Positions 42,695 through 51,913 of a stretch of 64,000 bases of DNA are shown in pieces. A program made the position numbers and the translations under genes. Position 1 is the stretch's first letter. The number at the start of each line of letters is the position of its first letter. Source of the stretch: Sulfurimonas hydrogeniphila (GTDB lineage Bacteria > Campylobacterota > Campylobacteria > Campylobacterales > Sulfurimonadaceae); NCBI RefSeq assembly GCF_009068765.1, contig NZ_CP035534.1:2170001-2234000 (forward strand), given 5' to 3'. Below the pieces are notes generated by a model. It was not told the DNA's origin, did not search any database, and was given only the letters and a program-made list of their open reading frames with translations.

Positions 42695-43276
42695 ATGCCG
42701 CGTATAGACAGTGAAAAATTTTACACAGCAGCACTTCAAAAGCACGGCATCTCCGCATGCGGTCTGCACTGGTCCTCTGATGCGCATCAAAGTATACGGT
42801 TTGACAAAATTTTAGAGATGCTCGACGATAATCTTACACAGAGTACCATCGTCGATGCAGGCTGCGGTTTTGGAGATTTTTACAGATTTTTACAAAACAA
42901 CGGTGTACATGTAAACAAATATATCGGCATAGATTCGCTCCAGGAGATGTGCGACATTGCCCGCGAAAAAACAGCGTGTGAAATCATCCGTGCCGATATA
43001 ACAAAAGCCAGACTTCCTGTGGCAGACTATTACATCTGCAGCGGTGCACTCAATATACTCACACCTTTTGAAACACAGCTTTTTGTACGCAACTGCTTTG
43101 CCTCTTCAAAAAAAGGTTTTATTTTCAATGCCCTCTACGGCGACAAAGAGAGTGATGTTTATAATTATATAAATATAGACACCATCCATACCCTTGCAAA
43201 AAGCTTACATGTAAAGCATACCCGTTTGACAGAGGGCTACATAGAACATGACATTACCGTAGGGTTTTTCAAATAA
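42695..43276 (+). CDS. Class I SAM-dependent methyltransferase
   Basis: 193 residues with the SAM-binding glycine motif DAGCGFGDF (about 53-61) and an acidic residue at the end of strand 2 (GIDSLQ). The substrate is not identifiable. It has a good ribosome site (AAAAAGGAG), follows the DUF4105 locus by 11 bp and shares one base with the start of asnB, so the two are translated together. It contains two palindrome words (42906 and 43206). Confidence 0.85.
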   Translation: MPRIDSEKFYTAALQKHGISACGLHWSSDAHQSIRFDKILEMLDDNLTQSTIVDAGCGFGDFYRFLQNNGVHVNKYIGIDSLQEMCDIAREKTACEIIRADITKARLPVADYYICSGALNILTPFETQLFVRNCFASSKKGFIFNALYGDKESDVYNYINIDTIHTLAKSLHVKHTRLTEGYIEHDITVGFFK

Positions 43277-45075
43277 TGTGTGCAGTTTTTGGCATTATTG
43301 GTCCGTATAATGAGAATCAGGCAAAAAGCGCCTTGTCTCTTCTTGCGCATCGTGGACCTGATTACTGTGGTATTGTGCAAAAGAAAAATCTCTTTTTTGC
43401 CCATCAGCGCCTCAGCATTGTTGATGACCATCACAGAAGCCATCAACCACGCAAACACAACAATATTTTGCTCTCATTCAACGGAGAGATATATAACTTT
43501 AAAGAGTTAAAAAGAGAACTTGATTTTGACTTTCAGACACACAGCGACAGTGAAGTCATCATCGCCGCTTATCTGAAATGGGGCGTTGATTTTGTCCAGC
43601 ATCTGCGCGGTATGTTTGCCATTGCTTTAATGGATGATGACACGCTTTACCTTTTTCGTGACAGACTCGGGAAAAAACCGCTTTTTTATATGCAAGGGGA
43701 AAGTTTTGTTTTTGCCTCGGAAATCAAAGCGCTCAAACCTTTTTTGTCTACATGTAAACTCAACAATGATGCTCTGCTCTCTTATCTCTCTTTTTTGGCG
43801 CCGACTCCGCCGCATACTTTTTACGAAGGTATTCAAAAACTTTCAGCAGGCGAGTACCTTACATGTAAAGAGGGCCGTGTTACATGTAAACACTACTTTG
43901 ACCTGCTTGATGTCACTCCAAACATTATAACAAACAAACACGAAGCTTTGCGTGTGTTAGGAGAAGAGTTAGAACATTCCATTCATCTGCGCTTAGACTG
44001 TGATGTTCCTATGGCATCACTGCTTTCTGGTGGTATAGACTCTGCAACACTCAACTATTTTGCCAAACAAAACAACACACATTTGCAAACATATACACTC
44101 GGTTATAAAGAATTTGCAAAATATGATGAGAGAAAAAATGCCAAAGCAAGTGCTGCGTTTTTAGGTTTGGACAACATCCGGGTGGAAATAGATGAAGATG
44201 ATTTTATCCGTGCAAGCGACAAAGTGTTAGATGCACTTGACGAACCGCTTAATGATCCTGCTGCCGTGCCTTTGTATCTGTTGTTTGAGCGTATTCAAAA
44301 AGACGGATACAAAGTTGTACTCAGCGGAGAGGGTGCGGATGAGCTTTTTTTAGGTTACCGACAGTATTTTGAGTATCTAGACATTGAAAATGCCGCAGGT
44401 TTGGCACACAAAAACTGGCTCAAAAAATATTTTCGTGCCAATTTTTCAATGAACAGAGAGTGGGAGTGGTACAAGCGGATTTTTGACGACTCGCTTCTTT
44501 TTCGTACAAGCGGTGAAAAATTTACGGACCTGCAAAAAAACCAGCTTCTCAGGCGCAATGTCAAAGATAACGAAAGCCTCAAATACCTGCAAAGTTACAG
44601 AGAACGTTTTGAAGCCTCTGCCCACAGTGATGAAAGCATTTGGTACAGCTATATTGACCTCAATATTTTTCAGGCGGAGCATTTTTTAACCAAACTTGAC
44701 CGTGTTTCCATGGCACACTCCATAGAATCCCGTACCCCGTTTTTGGACCATAAACTGGCATCTTTAATTTTTGGCATAGATCCAAAGCTGCGTTATGAAG
44801 ATGGCATCACAAAATCACTCTTAAAGCAAATCATGACAGACAAACTCCCTGATAAGATACTCACACGGAAGAAAAAAGGCTTTTCCAATCCTTATATGGA
44901 GTATCTCATCAGTTCCAAAAAAATTGATCTCATTCAAGAGGTCAATGTGCAAACAGGGATGTTTCACAAAAAAAAGTTAGACGAATATATAAACACCGCA
45001 TCAAGGGGGAGTTTTAAGCAGCATGTATGGGGACTTTATGTACTATCGTATTGGATAAAGAAAAATCTGCTTTAG
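43276..45075 (+). CDS. asnB: Glutamine-hydrolysing asparagine synthetase
   Basis: AsnB makes asparagine from aspartate, ATP and glutamine. The 599-residue protein has the N-terminal glutaminase domain with the nucleophile Cys2 (MCAVFGI), and a synthetase domain with LLSGGIDSA (PPi loop) and the SGEGADELFLGY segment. The size is normal. In surface-polysaccharide regions AsnB-like proteins sometimes amidate sugars, but here its partner is a methyltransferase. Three copies of the palindrome lie within 141 bp, in a stretch where the protein reads STCK, LTCK and VTCK. Confidence 0.9.
   Translation: MCAVFGIIGPYNENQAKSALSLLAHRGPDYCGIVQKKNLFFAHQRLSIVDDHHRSHQPRKHNNILLSFNGEIYNFKELKRELDFDFQTHSDSEVIIAAYLKWGVDFVQHLRGMFAIALMDDDTLYLFRDRLGKKPLFYMQGESFVFASEIKALKPFLSTCKLNNDALLSYLSFLAPTPPHTFYEGIQKLSAGEYLTCKEGRVTCKHYFDLLDVTPNIITNKHEALRVLGEELEHSIHLRLDCDVPMASLLSGGIDSATLNYFAKQNNTHLQTYTLGYKEFAKYDERKNAKASAAFLGLDNIRVEIDEDDFIRASDKVLDALDEPLNDPAAVPLYLLFERIQKDGYKVVLSGEGADELFLGYRQYFEYLDIENAAGLAHKNWLKKYFRANFSMNREWEWYKRIFDDSLLFRTSGEKFTDLQKNQLLRRNVKDNESLKYLQSYRERFEASAHSDESIWYSYIDLNIFQAEHFLTKLDRVSMAHSIESRTPFLDHKLASLIFGIDPKLRYEDGITKSLLKQIMTDKLPDKILTRKKKGFSNPYMEYLISSKKIDLIQEVNVQTGMFHKKKLDEYINTASRGSFKQHVWGLYVLSYWIKKNLL
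43749..43889. repeat. Three palindrome copies within asnB
   Basis: TACATGTA at 43749-43756 and full TTACATGTAA at 43859-43868 and 43880-43889. The last two are 21 bp apart. All are read in the same phase as x-T-C-K. Confidence 0.8.
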
Positions 45076-45095
45076 TCCGGGCTGAGAATAGAGAA

Positions 45096-45335
45096 AGAAG
45101 CAACAGTCGGCACTGAAGTACCGATTCCGGGAAAGCGGAAGATGCTTTTGTTCGGAACCCGTACTTTCTATGCTAAAGCATGACTTGTGAGAAAAACTAA
45201 ATTTTTTTCTGTAGTGCGGACTGAAAGTGGCAGAAAAAGAAGCAACAGTCGGCACTGAAGTACCGATTCCGGGAAAGCGAAAGATGTGTTGTTCGGAACC
45301 CGTACTTCAGTGCGGGCTGAAAGTGGCTGAAAGTA
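45096..45335. repeat. Intergenic hairpin repeat locus B: two tandem units, one with a long loop
   Basis: The 310-bp gap between asnB and the symporter gene holds two direct repeat units. Each begins with GAAGCAACAGTCGGCACT, continues through AGTACCGATTCCGG, and ends with a CCCGTACTT...AGTGCGG hairpin and CTGAAAGTGGC. The second unit has the short form (CCCGTACTTCAGTGCGGG at 45299-45316). The first has about 45 extra bp between the arms (45158-45218), including ATGCTAAAGCAT. A third partial copy (AAGTACCGATTCCG) ends at 45344. No promoter or gene was recognised here apart from the symporter ribosome site. Confidence 0.8.
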
Positions 45336-45385
45336 CCGATTCCGAAAACTCAATAATATTTACAAAGAAACAGAGGAAATGTAGA

Positions 45386-46597
45386 ATGATCAAAAAAATA
45401 AAAAAATATGCAACGACAAATACCCTTGTCATCTTCGGTATTGTTTTTGGTGTTTTGTTTGGCATTTTTTTTCCCGAACTCGCCCTCAAACAAAAGATGA
45501 TAGGAACCGCCTTTGTCTATTTTTTGAAGATGCTTGTCGTGCCTCTTGTTTTTGCCAGTATATTTGTCGCTATTCTTGGGCTTGGTTCTATTGAACATTT
45601 AAAACGGATGGGCCTCAAAACCATAGGGCTGTATGTTTTGACAACCGCTCTTGCCGTTACTGCCGCCATTGCTGTCATGAATATTTTTCACATTGGCGAG
45701 CATGTAAGCAGCAGTGGTCTTGCCTATGAAAAAGCGGCAGCACTGGCTCCTTTTTCTTTTGAGAATATGATTTTAAGCTTCATTCCTACCAATATATTTC
45801 ATGCTCTTTCTGAGGGCAAGATGATGCAGATTATTATATTTGCTATTCTTTTTGGTGTGGCATCTCTCTACCTTGTTCCAAAACAAAAAGAGGCGCTCAG
45901 CACCCTCTTTACAGCCATCAGTGAAGCTATGCTCAAAATGGCAGAGTGGGTGATACTCCTTACTCCCATCGGTGTTTTTTCGCTCATCTCCTATGTTATT
46001 GCCGAGCAGGGAATTGATGTTGTCTTTGGGCTTTACAAATATGTTTTGGTCGTGATTGGCGTCATCATTTTTCATGGACTTGTTACTTTACCTGCAGTCC
46101 TGCGTTTTTTTACAAAAGTAAATCCCTACAGCTATCTCTCAGATGTAAGAGAAGCCCCGATTATGGCATTTTCCACAGCATCTTCTGCGGCTACGCTTCC
46201 TGTGAGTATGCGTGTTACCGAAGAGATGGGTGGTATCGACAAAAAAACTGCCTCTTTTGTTCTGCCTTTGGGGGCTACCGTTTCCATGGACGGTACAGCG
46301 GCCTATTTGAGTGTAGCTGTTTTATACATTGCCAATTTGGCGGGAGTCGCTTTGAGTTTGGGAGATCAGATTCTTTTAGGGATTACCGTTGTCGCGCTCA
46401 GTGTCGGTGTTGCGGCCCTGCCGAGTGCCTCACTTGTTATGATGGTGATTATACTCAACCAGCTTGGACTGCCTGTTGAATACATGGCTTTGATTGTAGC
46501 CGTGGACAGAATTCTTGATATGTGTCGTACCTCACTCAATGTCACCTCTGATTTGATTGTTACAAAAATAGTTGATGAATTTGAAAAACGACGATAG
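45386..46597 (+). CDS. Dicarboxylate/amino acid:cation symporter (DAACS, GltP/DctA-like)
   Basis: 403 residues with about 8 membrane helices and two re-entrant loops. The family's TASSAATLPV serine-rich loop and the GATVSMDGTA and DRILDMCRT substrate-site segments are all visible. It imports dicarboxylates or acidic amino acids with Na+ or H+. The frame is open further upstream through the repeats (from 45227), but ATG at 45386 with AGAGGAAA is the natural start. The EamA transporter gene overlaps its end. Confidence 0.9.
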   Translation: MIKKIKKYATTNTLVIFGIVFGVLFGIFFPELALKQKMIGTAFVYFLKMLVVPLVFASIFVAILGLGSIEHLKRMGLKTIGLYVLTTALAVTAAIAVMNIFHIGEHVSSSGLAYEKAAALAPFSFENMILSFIPTNIFHALSEGKMMQIIIFAILFGVASLYLVPKQKEALSTLFTAISEAMLKMAEWVILLTPIGVFSLISYVIAEQGIDVVFGLYKYVLVVIGVIIFHGLVTLPAVLRFFTKVNPYSYLSDVREAPIMAFSTASSAATLPVSMRVTEEMGGIDKKTASFVLPLGATVSMDGTAAYLSVAVLYIANLAGVALSLGDQILLGITVVALSVGVAALPSASLVMMVIILNQLGLPVEYMALIVAVDRILDMCRTSLNVTSDLIVTKIVDEFEKRR

Positions 46598-47447
46598 ACG
46601 CTATGCGTATCTGCTCATTTTTTCCATGCTGCTCTGGGGCGGCGGCTGGACAGCTTTAAAAATTCTCACCACAGCAATGCCGATGGATGTCGTCATCTTT
46701 TGGCGGTTTTTTCTGATGAGCCTCGCATTTTTGCCCATTCTTTATTTTTTTAAAATTCCACTGACACTGACTCAGGGCTCATTCAAATATATCCTCGGCA
46801 GTTCTTTTTTAAATATAGCCTTTATGGTTTTTTCTTTTTTAGGCATAAAGTACGGTCTTGCGGGTGCGGGCAGTGTCATCATCACAACCTTCAGCCCTAT
46901 TATGACCTTTTTGCTGGTTGCTGTGATTTTTAGGAGCAGACTCTCAACACGGCAGTATTTCGGGCTTTTGCTCGGGCTGGTCGGCGGCTATGTTTTACTC
47001 CAGCTTAACAATTTTTCTCTTTTTTTACACGGCTCAAATATCTACTTTTTACTCTGTGCCCTCATCTGGGCAGGAGTCACTCTGCTTTCGCAGCATTCGC
47101 AAAAACATATACATCCGGTCTATTACAGCTTTTTAATTTCTCTCATAGCTACTTTTTTCAGTTTTTTGTATGCCTTTAATGCAGACCTTGGTGCTGTTTT
47201 TACCCAGGGAGCAAAATTTTGGACTGCCCTGATTTATCTCGCCGTTTTGGGACAGACTGTCGCAACAACCATATTTTTTATTGCCAGCGGGAAACTCGGC
47301 AGTCAAAGGACAAGCTCTTTTATGTTTTTAGTGCCTTTTTTTGCTCTTTTTTCTGCCTGGTTTATATTGGACGAACCCTTACAGTTACACATAGTTATTG
47401 GTGGACTTATCAGTATGTTTGCGGTATACTTTATAAACAAAAAGTAA
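46575..47447 (+). CDS. EamA-family (DMT) transporter
   Basis: 290 residues with ten predicted membrane helices in two EamA repeats, the layout of drug/metabolite exporters and amino-acid effluxers. The ATG at 46575 lies inside the symporter gene (23-bp overlap), so translation is coupled. TTG alternatives flank it. The substrate is unknown. Pairing of an importer and an exporter in one transcript is notable but not diagnostic. Confidence 0.83.
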   Translation: MNLKNDDRRYAYLLIFSMLLWGGGWTALKILTTAMPMDVVIFWRFFLMSLAFLPILYFFKIPLTLTQGSFKYILGSSFLNIAFMVFSFLGIKYGLAGAGSVIITTFSPIMTFLLVAVIFRSRLSTRQYFGLLLGLVGGYVLLQLNNFSLFLHGSNIYFLLCALIWAGVTLLSQHSQKHIHPVYYSFLISLIATFFSFLYAFNADLGAVFTQGAKFWTALIYLAVLGQTVATTIFFIASGKLGSQRTSSFMFLVPFFALFSAWFILDEPLQLHIVIGGLISMFAVYFINKK

Positions 47448-47537
47448 AAATGACGATAAAAATAGCCAGTTTAATCTAATTTTAACATCAAATCAGATAA
47501 TATACCTTATAACTGTAACAAATAAAAGGGCCAAAAG

Positions 47538-48719
47538 ATGAAAAAAGTACTTATATTGGGAGGCGGTTTTGCAGGTGTTGATGCTGCAATCCACTTAAGA
47601 AAACTGAATTATGATGTTACTTTAGTCAGTAACAGAGACTATTTTTACATATATCCTACTTCCATCTGGATACCGACACATGAAAGTGAATTCCAAAACG
47701 TCTGTGTTGATTTGCGAGAATTGCAAAATGCACACGGGTTTACCCTTGTTATTGACGACGTGACCGAAATATCAAAAAAAGAAAACAGTGTTACTTTGAA
47801 AAACTCAGGAACTCTTGATGATTATGACTATCTTGTTATTGCCATGGGTGCTGCAAAAATGAAAGCACCGGGCATAGAAAACACACTTTCTATCTGTGGC
47901 GCACCAGAACAGTCATTACAAATCAGAGATGCTCTGGACATCCTTGTCAAAAAAGGAAGCGGTAAAATCTGTATGGGCTTTGGAGGCAATCCGAAAGACA
48001 GTTCGGCAGTGCGTGGTGGACCGGGATTTGAGCTCCTCTTTAATGTGCACAATATGCTCAAAGCAAAAGGCATCAGAGAGAATTTTGAGCTGACTTTTTT
48101 CGCTCCAATGGCTGAACCCGGCAAACGGATGGGCCCCCAGGCTCTGAAAATGATGGATATGATGTTTAAAAAACTGAATATCAAACAGCATTTTGGTAAA
48201 AAAATAAAACAGTTCGACAAAGACGCTATAGTCTTTGAAGATGACACAAAGCTCGCCTCCGATTTTACCATGTTCATTCCTGCCGGAGACGGGCATGAAG
48301 TCATAAAGAATTCGGACTTGCCGACAAATGAAGCCGGATTTGTCAAAACAGACGACACCTCCTGCGTCTTAAACAAGGATGGCTCTTTAAGTAATATTTA
48401 TGCCATTGGGGATGTTGCAGCACTCGAAGGATACGACTGGCGGGCAAAACAGGGTCATATTGCCGAGGTAATGGCAAAAAATACAGCACACAATATCGAT
48501 CAGCGTGACAACGGCGGCAGTGATTTTAAAGGCTACCATGAGCATTTGAATATTTTATGCGTTATGGATACCGGAGACGGTGCGGCCTTTGTCTACAGAG
48601 ACGAAAAACGTGCATTTATGCTTCCAATGCCTGTCATTGGACACTGGCTGAAAAAAGCCTGGGGATTATACTGCCGTAATTCTAAACTCGGTAAAATTCC
48701 TAGAATTCCCGGGATGTAA
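47538..48719 (+). CDS. SQR-like FAD-dependent oxidoreductase
   Basis: A 393-residue flavoprotein of the sulfide:quinone reductase/NDH-2 superfamily. GGGFAGVDAA (8-17) binds FAD, and YAIGDVAAL (288-296) is the second flavin motif. Cys120, Cys145 and Cys341 lie near the places where SQR uses three catalytic cysteines, and the C-terminal hydrophobic segment (about 359-380) could bind the membrane. It would pass electrons from sulfide or a similar donor to quinone. Identity as a true SQR rather than another member of the family is inferred. Ribosome site AAAAGGG, own promoter region of 90 bp. Confidence 0.7.
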   Translation: MKKVLILGGGFAGVDAAIHLRKLNYDVTLVSNRDYFYIYPTSIWIPTHESEFQNVCVDLRELQNAHGFTLVIDDVTEISKKENSVTLKNSGTLDDYDYLVIAMGAAKMKAPGIENTLSICGAPEQSLQIRDALDILVKKGSGKICMGFGGNPKDSSAVRGGPGFELLFNVHNMLKAKGIRENFELTFFAPMAEPGKRMGPQALKMMDMMFKKLNIKQHFGKKIKQFDKDAIVFEDDTKLASDFTMFIPAGDGHEVIKNSDLPTNEAGFVKTDDTSCVLNKDGSLSNIYAIGDVAALEGYDWRAKQGHIAEVMAKNTAHNIDQRDNGGSDFKGYHEHLNILCVMDTGDGAAFVYRDEKRAFMLPMPVIGHWLKKAWGLYCRNSKLGKIPRIPGM

Positions 48720-48732
48720 AAGTAGCTGTCCT

Positions 48733-48752
48733 AAAGAGTGTTGCACTCTTTT
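48733..48752. terminator. Terminator hairpin between convergent SQR-like and CorB-like genes
   Basis: AAAGAGTG (48733-48740) and CACTCTTT (48744-48751) form a perfect 8-bp stem with a 3-nt loop, 13 bp after the SQR-like stop and touching the end of the minus-strand gene. There is T on one side and A on the other, so it can act for both strands. Confidence 0.6.
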
Positions 48753-49792
48753 CAGCGTTCTTTCAGCTTCCGTTTGAGTTTCATTTTTCTTTTTGCCAGC
48801 TCTCTCATATCTTCGGTTGTATCACTCTCATCCATAATCTCCAAGCCCAGTATTGTTTCTATACAGTCCTCAAGAGTGATTATTCCCTCTGTCTGGTCAT
48901 AATTGTCTGTCACTAAAAACATATGGTCTTTTTTCTTTATAAACATATCCAGTGCTTTGCTTACCGGTATGTTTTCATTGATAATAAATATCTCTTTTTT
49001 GATATAAGACAAAGGTACATTGTCATCTTGGAGTGCCTGTTTAAATATCTTTTTTGTCAGTACCAGCCCTGTTACATTTTCTATGGAACCTTTAAAAATC
49101 GGTATCCTGGAAAATTTAAAAATTGCCGGCTGGGTCTTGATAACATCTTTGATGAGCATATCTTCATCCAAAGCAAAAACAACACTTCGCGGCGTGAGAA
49201 TTTCACTCACTTTGATATTGTCAAGATTCAGTATATTTTCAATGACATCTGACTCTTTTTCATCTATCACCCCTTCATCTTCACTCATCAACATACTCTC
49301 AAGCAGTTCCTGTTTTGTTAAAGAGTTGGAATCCTTTTTCCCTTTTGATATTTTATTTGTAACAGCCAGAGTTGTCAGTATTATAGGATATGTAATCCAT
49401 ATGAAAACCCGAATAAAATATGCTGCCACAGGCGCCAGCTGTTTCCAGTAAATTGCCCCAATTGTTTTTGGAATTATCTCAGATATAAACAAAATTGCAA
49501 AAGTTAATACAACTGATACATACACAACGGCATCATTCCCAAATATTTTTGAAGCCTGTGCACCTACTGCCGCAGCACCGAGAGTATTAGCAATGGTATT
49601 TAAAATAAGCACCGAAGCAATTGATTTGTGAATATCTTCTTTGTGATGACGAAGAAGCTTTCCTACAGCAGGTTTCTCTTTTTCTAACACTGCCACATAA
49701 GACATATTGATAGAGAGTAATACCGACTCTAATATTGAGCACAAAAACGAAATGCCGACAGAAAGAAGAAAAAATATGAGTAATAGTTCCAA
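48752..49792 (-). CDS. CNNM/CorB-like membrane protein with CBS pair
   Basis: 346 residues: a DUF21 membrane domain of three to four helices (about 1-170), then two CBS domains (about 185-320) and a short basic tail. The usual C-terminal CorC_HlyC domain appears to be missing, so it is a short form. DUF21-CBS proteins (CorB/CNNM) take part in Mg and Co transport or resistance. It follows mgtE by 14 bp on the same strand, which strengthens a role in magnesium balance. Confidence 0.82.
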   Translation of the reverse strand: MELLLIFFLLSVGISFLCSILESVLLSINMSYVAVLEKEKPAVGKLLRHHKEDIHKSIASVLILNTIANTLGAAAVGAQASKIFGNDAVVYVSVVLTFAILFISEIIPKTIGAIYWKQLAPVAAYFIRVFIWITYPIILTTLAVTNKISKGKKDSNSLTKQELLESMLMSEDEGVIDEKESDVIENILNLDNIKVSEILTPRSVVFALDEDMLIKDVIKTQPAIFKFSRIPIFKGSIENVTGLVLTKKIFKQALQDDNVPLSYIKKEIFIINENIPVSKALDMFIKKKDHMFLVTDNYDQTEGIITLEDCIETILGLEIMDESDTTEDMRELAKRKMKLKRKLKER

Positions 49793-49806
49793 GTTTTACA
49801 GTTCCT

Positions 49807-51135
49807 TTAAAGTAATATATATTTTGCCAATGCCAAAAAGCTGAAAAAGCCGACAACATCAGTCACTGTTGTTAAAATAACAGTACTCCCTATAGCAGGG
49901 TCTATGCCAAGTATTTTGAGCAACAAGGGAATCATTGCTCCAAAAAATCCGGCCATTAACAGATTGATTATCATACTTAATCCAATAACTACTCCAAGCA
50001 TCGGTATATGAAACCACAACCATGCTATTATACCCATTACTACAGCAAAAAGCAGACCATTCATCAGGGAGATGACAACCTCTTTTTTTATGGTTCTAAA
50101 GGCATCTGTCTGCGATATTTCACCCAAAGCGAGTTGGCGTACAACAACTGTCAGACTCTGCGTTCCGGCATTGCCTCCCATGGAAGCGACTATGGGCATT
50201 AAAACAGCAAGCGCAACCATGGAGTTAATCGTGTCTGAAAACAAACCGATAACCAAAGAAGCGGCAATGGCTGTTAAAAGATTGATTCCCAGCCATGTTG
50301 CACGCTTTTTCGTCGCCTTGAGAACATCTTCATCCTCTTCCGCTTCGTCATCAACACCGGCAAGATTATACATCTGCTCTGTTGCATGTTCATTAATGAT
50401 GTCATAAATATCGTCAGAGGTGATACGACCGACCAGAATTCCTTCATCATTGACAACCGGCATAACTGAAAGGTCATACTCTTTAAAATAGTTGACAACC
50501 TCTTTGATATCTTCCGTATCTCGTGCACTTTTAGGTTCAAAAGACTCTTCACTCTGCTCAATATTTTCTTTGACAGTCTTTGAAAAATCAAATATGAGCA
50601 GGTCATCCAGACCTACAGTATACAAAAGTCTGTTGTTGCTGTCTACTATAAACAGATTTTGAACATTTTCGAGTTCATTCTCTTTTCTTAAACGGGCAAA
50701 CCGTTTAATGACATCCTGAACAATTTCATCCTCTTTTGCAGTAAACACCTCAAGCTGCATGTAAGCACCGGCTTGATTTTCATCATACTTTTTGAGTTTT
50801 GCAATTTCATGTTTGTCTTCGGCATCAAGCTTGTGAAATACTTCTGAAGCTTTATCTTCATCAACATCTTCCAACTCTTGCATAAACTCAAGCTGATCAT
50901 CCGATTCAAGTTCACTTACAGCATGAGAAAGTTCCTCTGCATTAAAATTTTCGACCACATCATCAAAATATCTGTCAGGCAGAGCCAGTGCAACATCGCC
51001 TACCAGGTCTTTTGGAACCAGTTTTATAGCCTCACTGAAATCTTTGTCATTTAAGCCTTTTAAAATTTTTGCTATTTCAGCCGGGTGCATTTCACTGCTG
51101 CTGTGTGATTGTAAATATTTATTCAGTTCTTTCAT
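49807..51135 (-). CDS. mgtE: Magnesium transporter MgtE
   Basis: A Mg2+ channel in the inner membrane. The 442-residue protein has the MgtE_N helical domain (about 15-115), two CBS domains (about 130-250) that sense cytosolic Mg, and a C-terminal membrane domain with five helices holding MPIVASMGGNAGTQS, the pore signature. Length is normal. The CorB-like gene follows 14 bp later, and DUF481 precedes it by 19 bp. Confidence 0.93.
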   Translation of the reverse strand: MKELNKYLQSHSSSEMHPAEIAKILKGLNDKDFSEAIKLVPKDLVGDVALALPDRYFDDVVENFNAEELSHAVSELESDDQLEFMQELEDVDEDKASEVFHKLDAEDKHEIAKLKKYDENQAGAYMQLEVFTAKEDEIVQDVIKRFARLRKENELENVQNLFIVDSNNRLLYTVGLDDLLIFDFSKTVKENIEQSEESFEPKSARDTEDIKEVVNYFKEYDLSVMPVVNDEGILVGRITSDDIYDIINEHATEQMYNLAGVDDEAEEDEDVLKATKKRATWLGINLLTAIAASLVIGLFSDTINSMVALAVLMPIVASMGGNAGTQSLTVVVRQLALGEISQTDAFRTIKKEVVISLMNGLLFAVVMGIIAWLWFHIPMLGVVIGLSMIINLLMAGFFGAMIPLLLKILGIDPAIGSTVILTTVTDVVGFFSFLALAKYILL

Positions 51136-51154
51136 CTGTTATCTTATGTTCTTT

Positions 51155-51898
51155 TTAAAAATCATACACAAAACTTGTCTTTTGGGAAAAATCATATTTT
51201 TTTACTCCAATAGCAGGCCTTGTATCCTGATTGTATGTCAATTCAAAATTAATTGAAAGCTGTTTGTATATTGTAATTCTTAATTCTGCTGCGTTGGATG
51301 CTATGGTATCACTCACCACATCTGCTCTGGGCTGGTAGTAGCCAATGTATGAAAATCTCACATTCCTGCTAAATCTGTTTTTATATGCAATATACATATT
51401 TAATCTTAAATTATGCTCACTCGGATCAACATTTGTCGTATAGCTGATATATTCGCTAAAACAGCCAAATCCCACATAAATATTTCCATACCCCTGCATT
51501 TGTGTATGGTATCTCAGGCCAAGACCGGCTAACAGCCTTTTTTCTATTTTTGTAAACTTGTTTGTCTGGGACTGTACAAAAGCTTCCCAGTTCAAATGTT
51601 TCTTATAGAGTGTATGAATATAGCGCAGATGCGCATACGTGTTTTGTCTGTTTAACACTCCTGATGCTTTCGCGTAATTAAATGCTATATCGCTCCATGT
51701 CACATAGGAGCTGTTATTGTCATATATCATACGCAATCCTGCACTGTACTCATCGGTATCGGTATTGCCGCGTGTTGTGGAAAAAGAGCCTTTAACACCG
51801 CCACTCAGCCCTGGCTGTTTTCCTATATCCACTGGTGCTATGGTAATGACAGCCTCCAAATTAACCAAAAACAGTACCAATATAATCAAAAACTTCAT
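51155..51898 (-). CDS. DUF481 outer-membrane beta-barrel protein
   Basis: 247 residues with a signal peptide (KFLIILVLFLVNLEA) and a mature part made of alternating beta strands, ending in an aromatic residue (YDF), as expected for insertion into the outer membrane. The GVKGSFSTTRGNTDT segment resembles DUF481 (YdiY) proteins. Its function is not known. It sits between the AMIN-domain gene and mgtE on the minus strand with short gaps, so it may be the end of the recA-eno transcript group. Confidence 0.78.
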   Translation of the reverse strand: MKFLIILVLFLVNLEAVITIAPVDIGKQPGLSGGVKGSFSTTRGNTDTDEYSAGLRMIYDNNSSYVTWSDIAFNYAKASGVLNRQNTYAHLRYIHTLYKKHLNWEAFVQSQTNKFTKIEKRLLAGLGLRYHTQMQGYGNIYVGFGCFSEYISYTTNVDPSEHNLRLNMYIAYKNRFSRNVRFSYIGYYQPRADVVSDTIASNAAELRITIYKQLSINFELTYNQDTRPAIGVKKYDFSQKTSFVYDF

Positions 51899-51913
51899 CT
51901 ACAACCTTGTATT

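Noticed and set aside
45096-45335. CRISPR array at the tandem repeat locus
   Set aside because: There are only two long units, no regular spacers of CRISPR length, and the same units occur singly elsewhere. No cas gene is present.
45227-45385. 53-codon upstream extension of the symporter frame through the repeats
   Set aside because: The extension is made of hairpin repeat sequence. The ATG at 45386 has a strong ribosome site and matches the family start.
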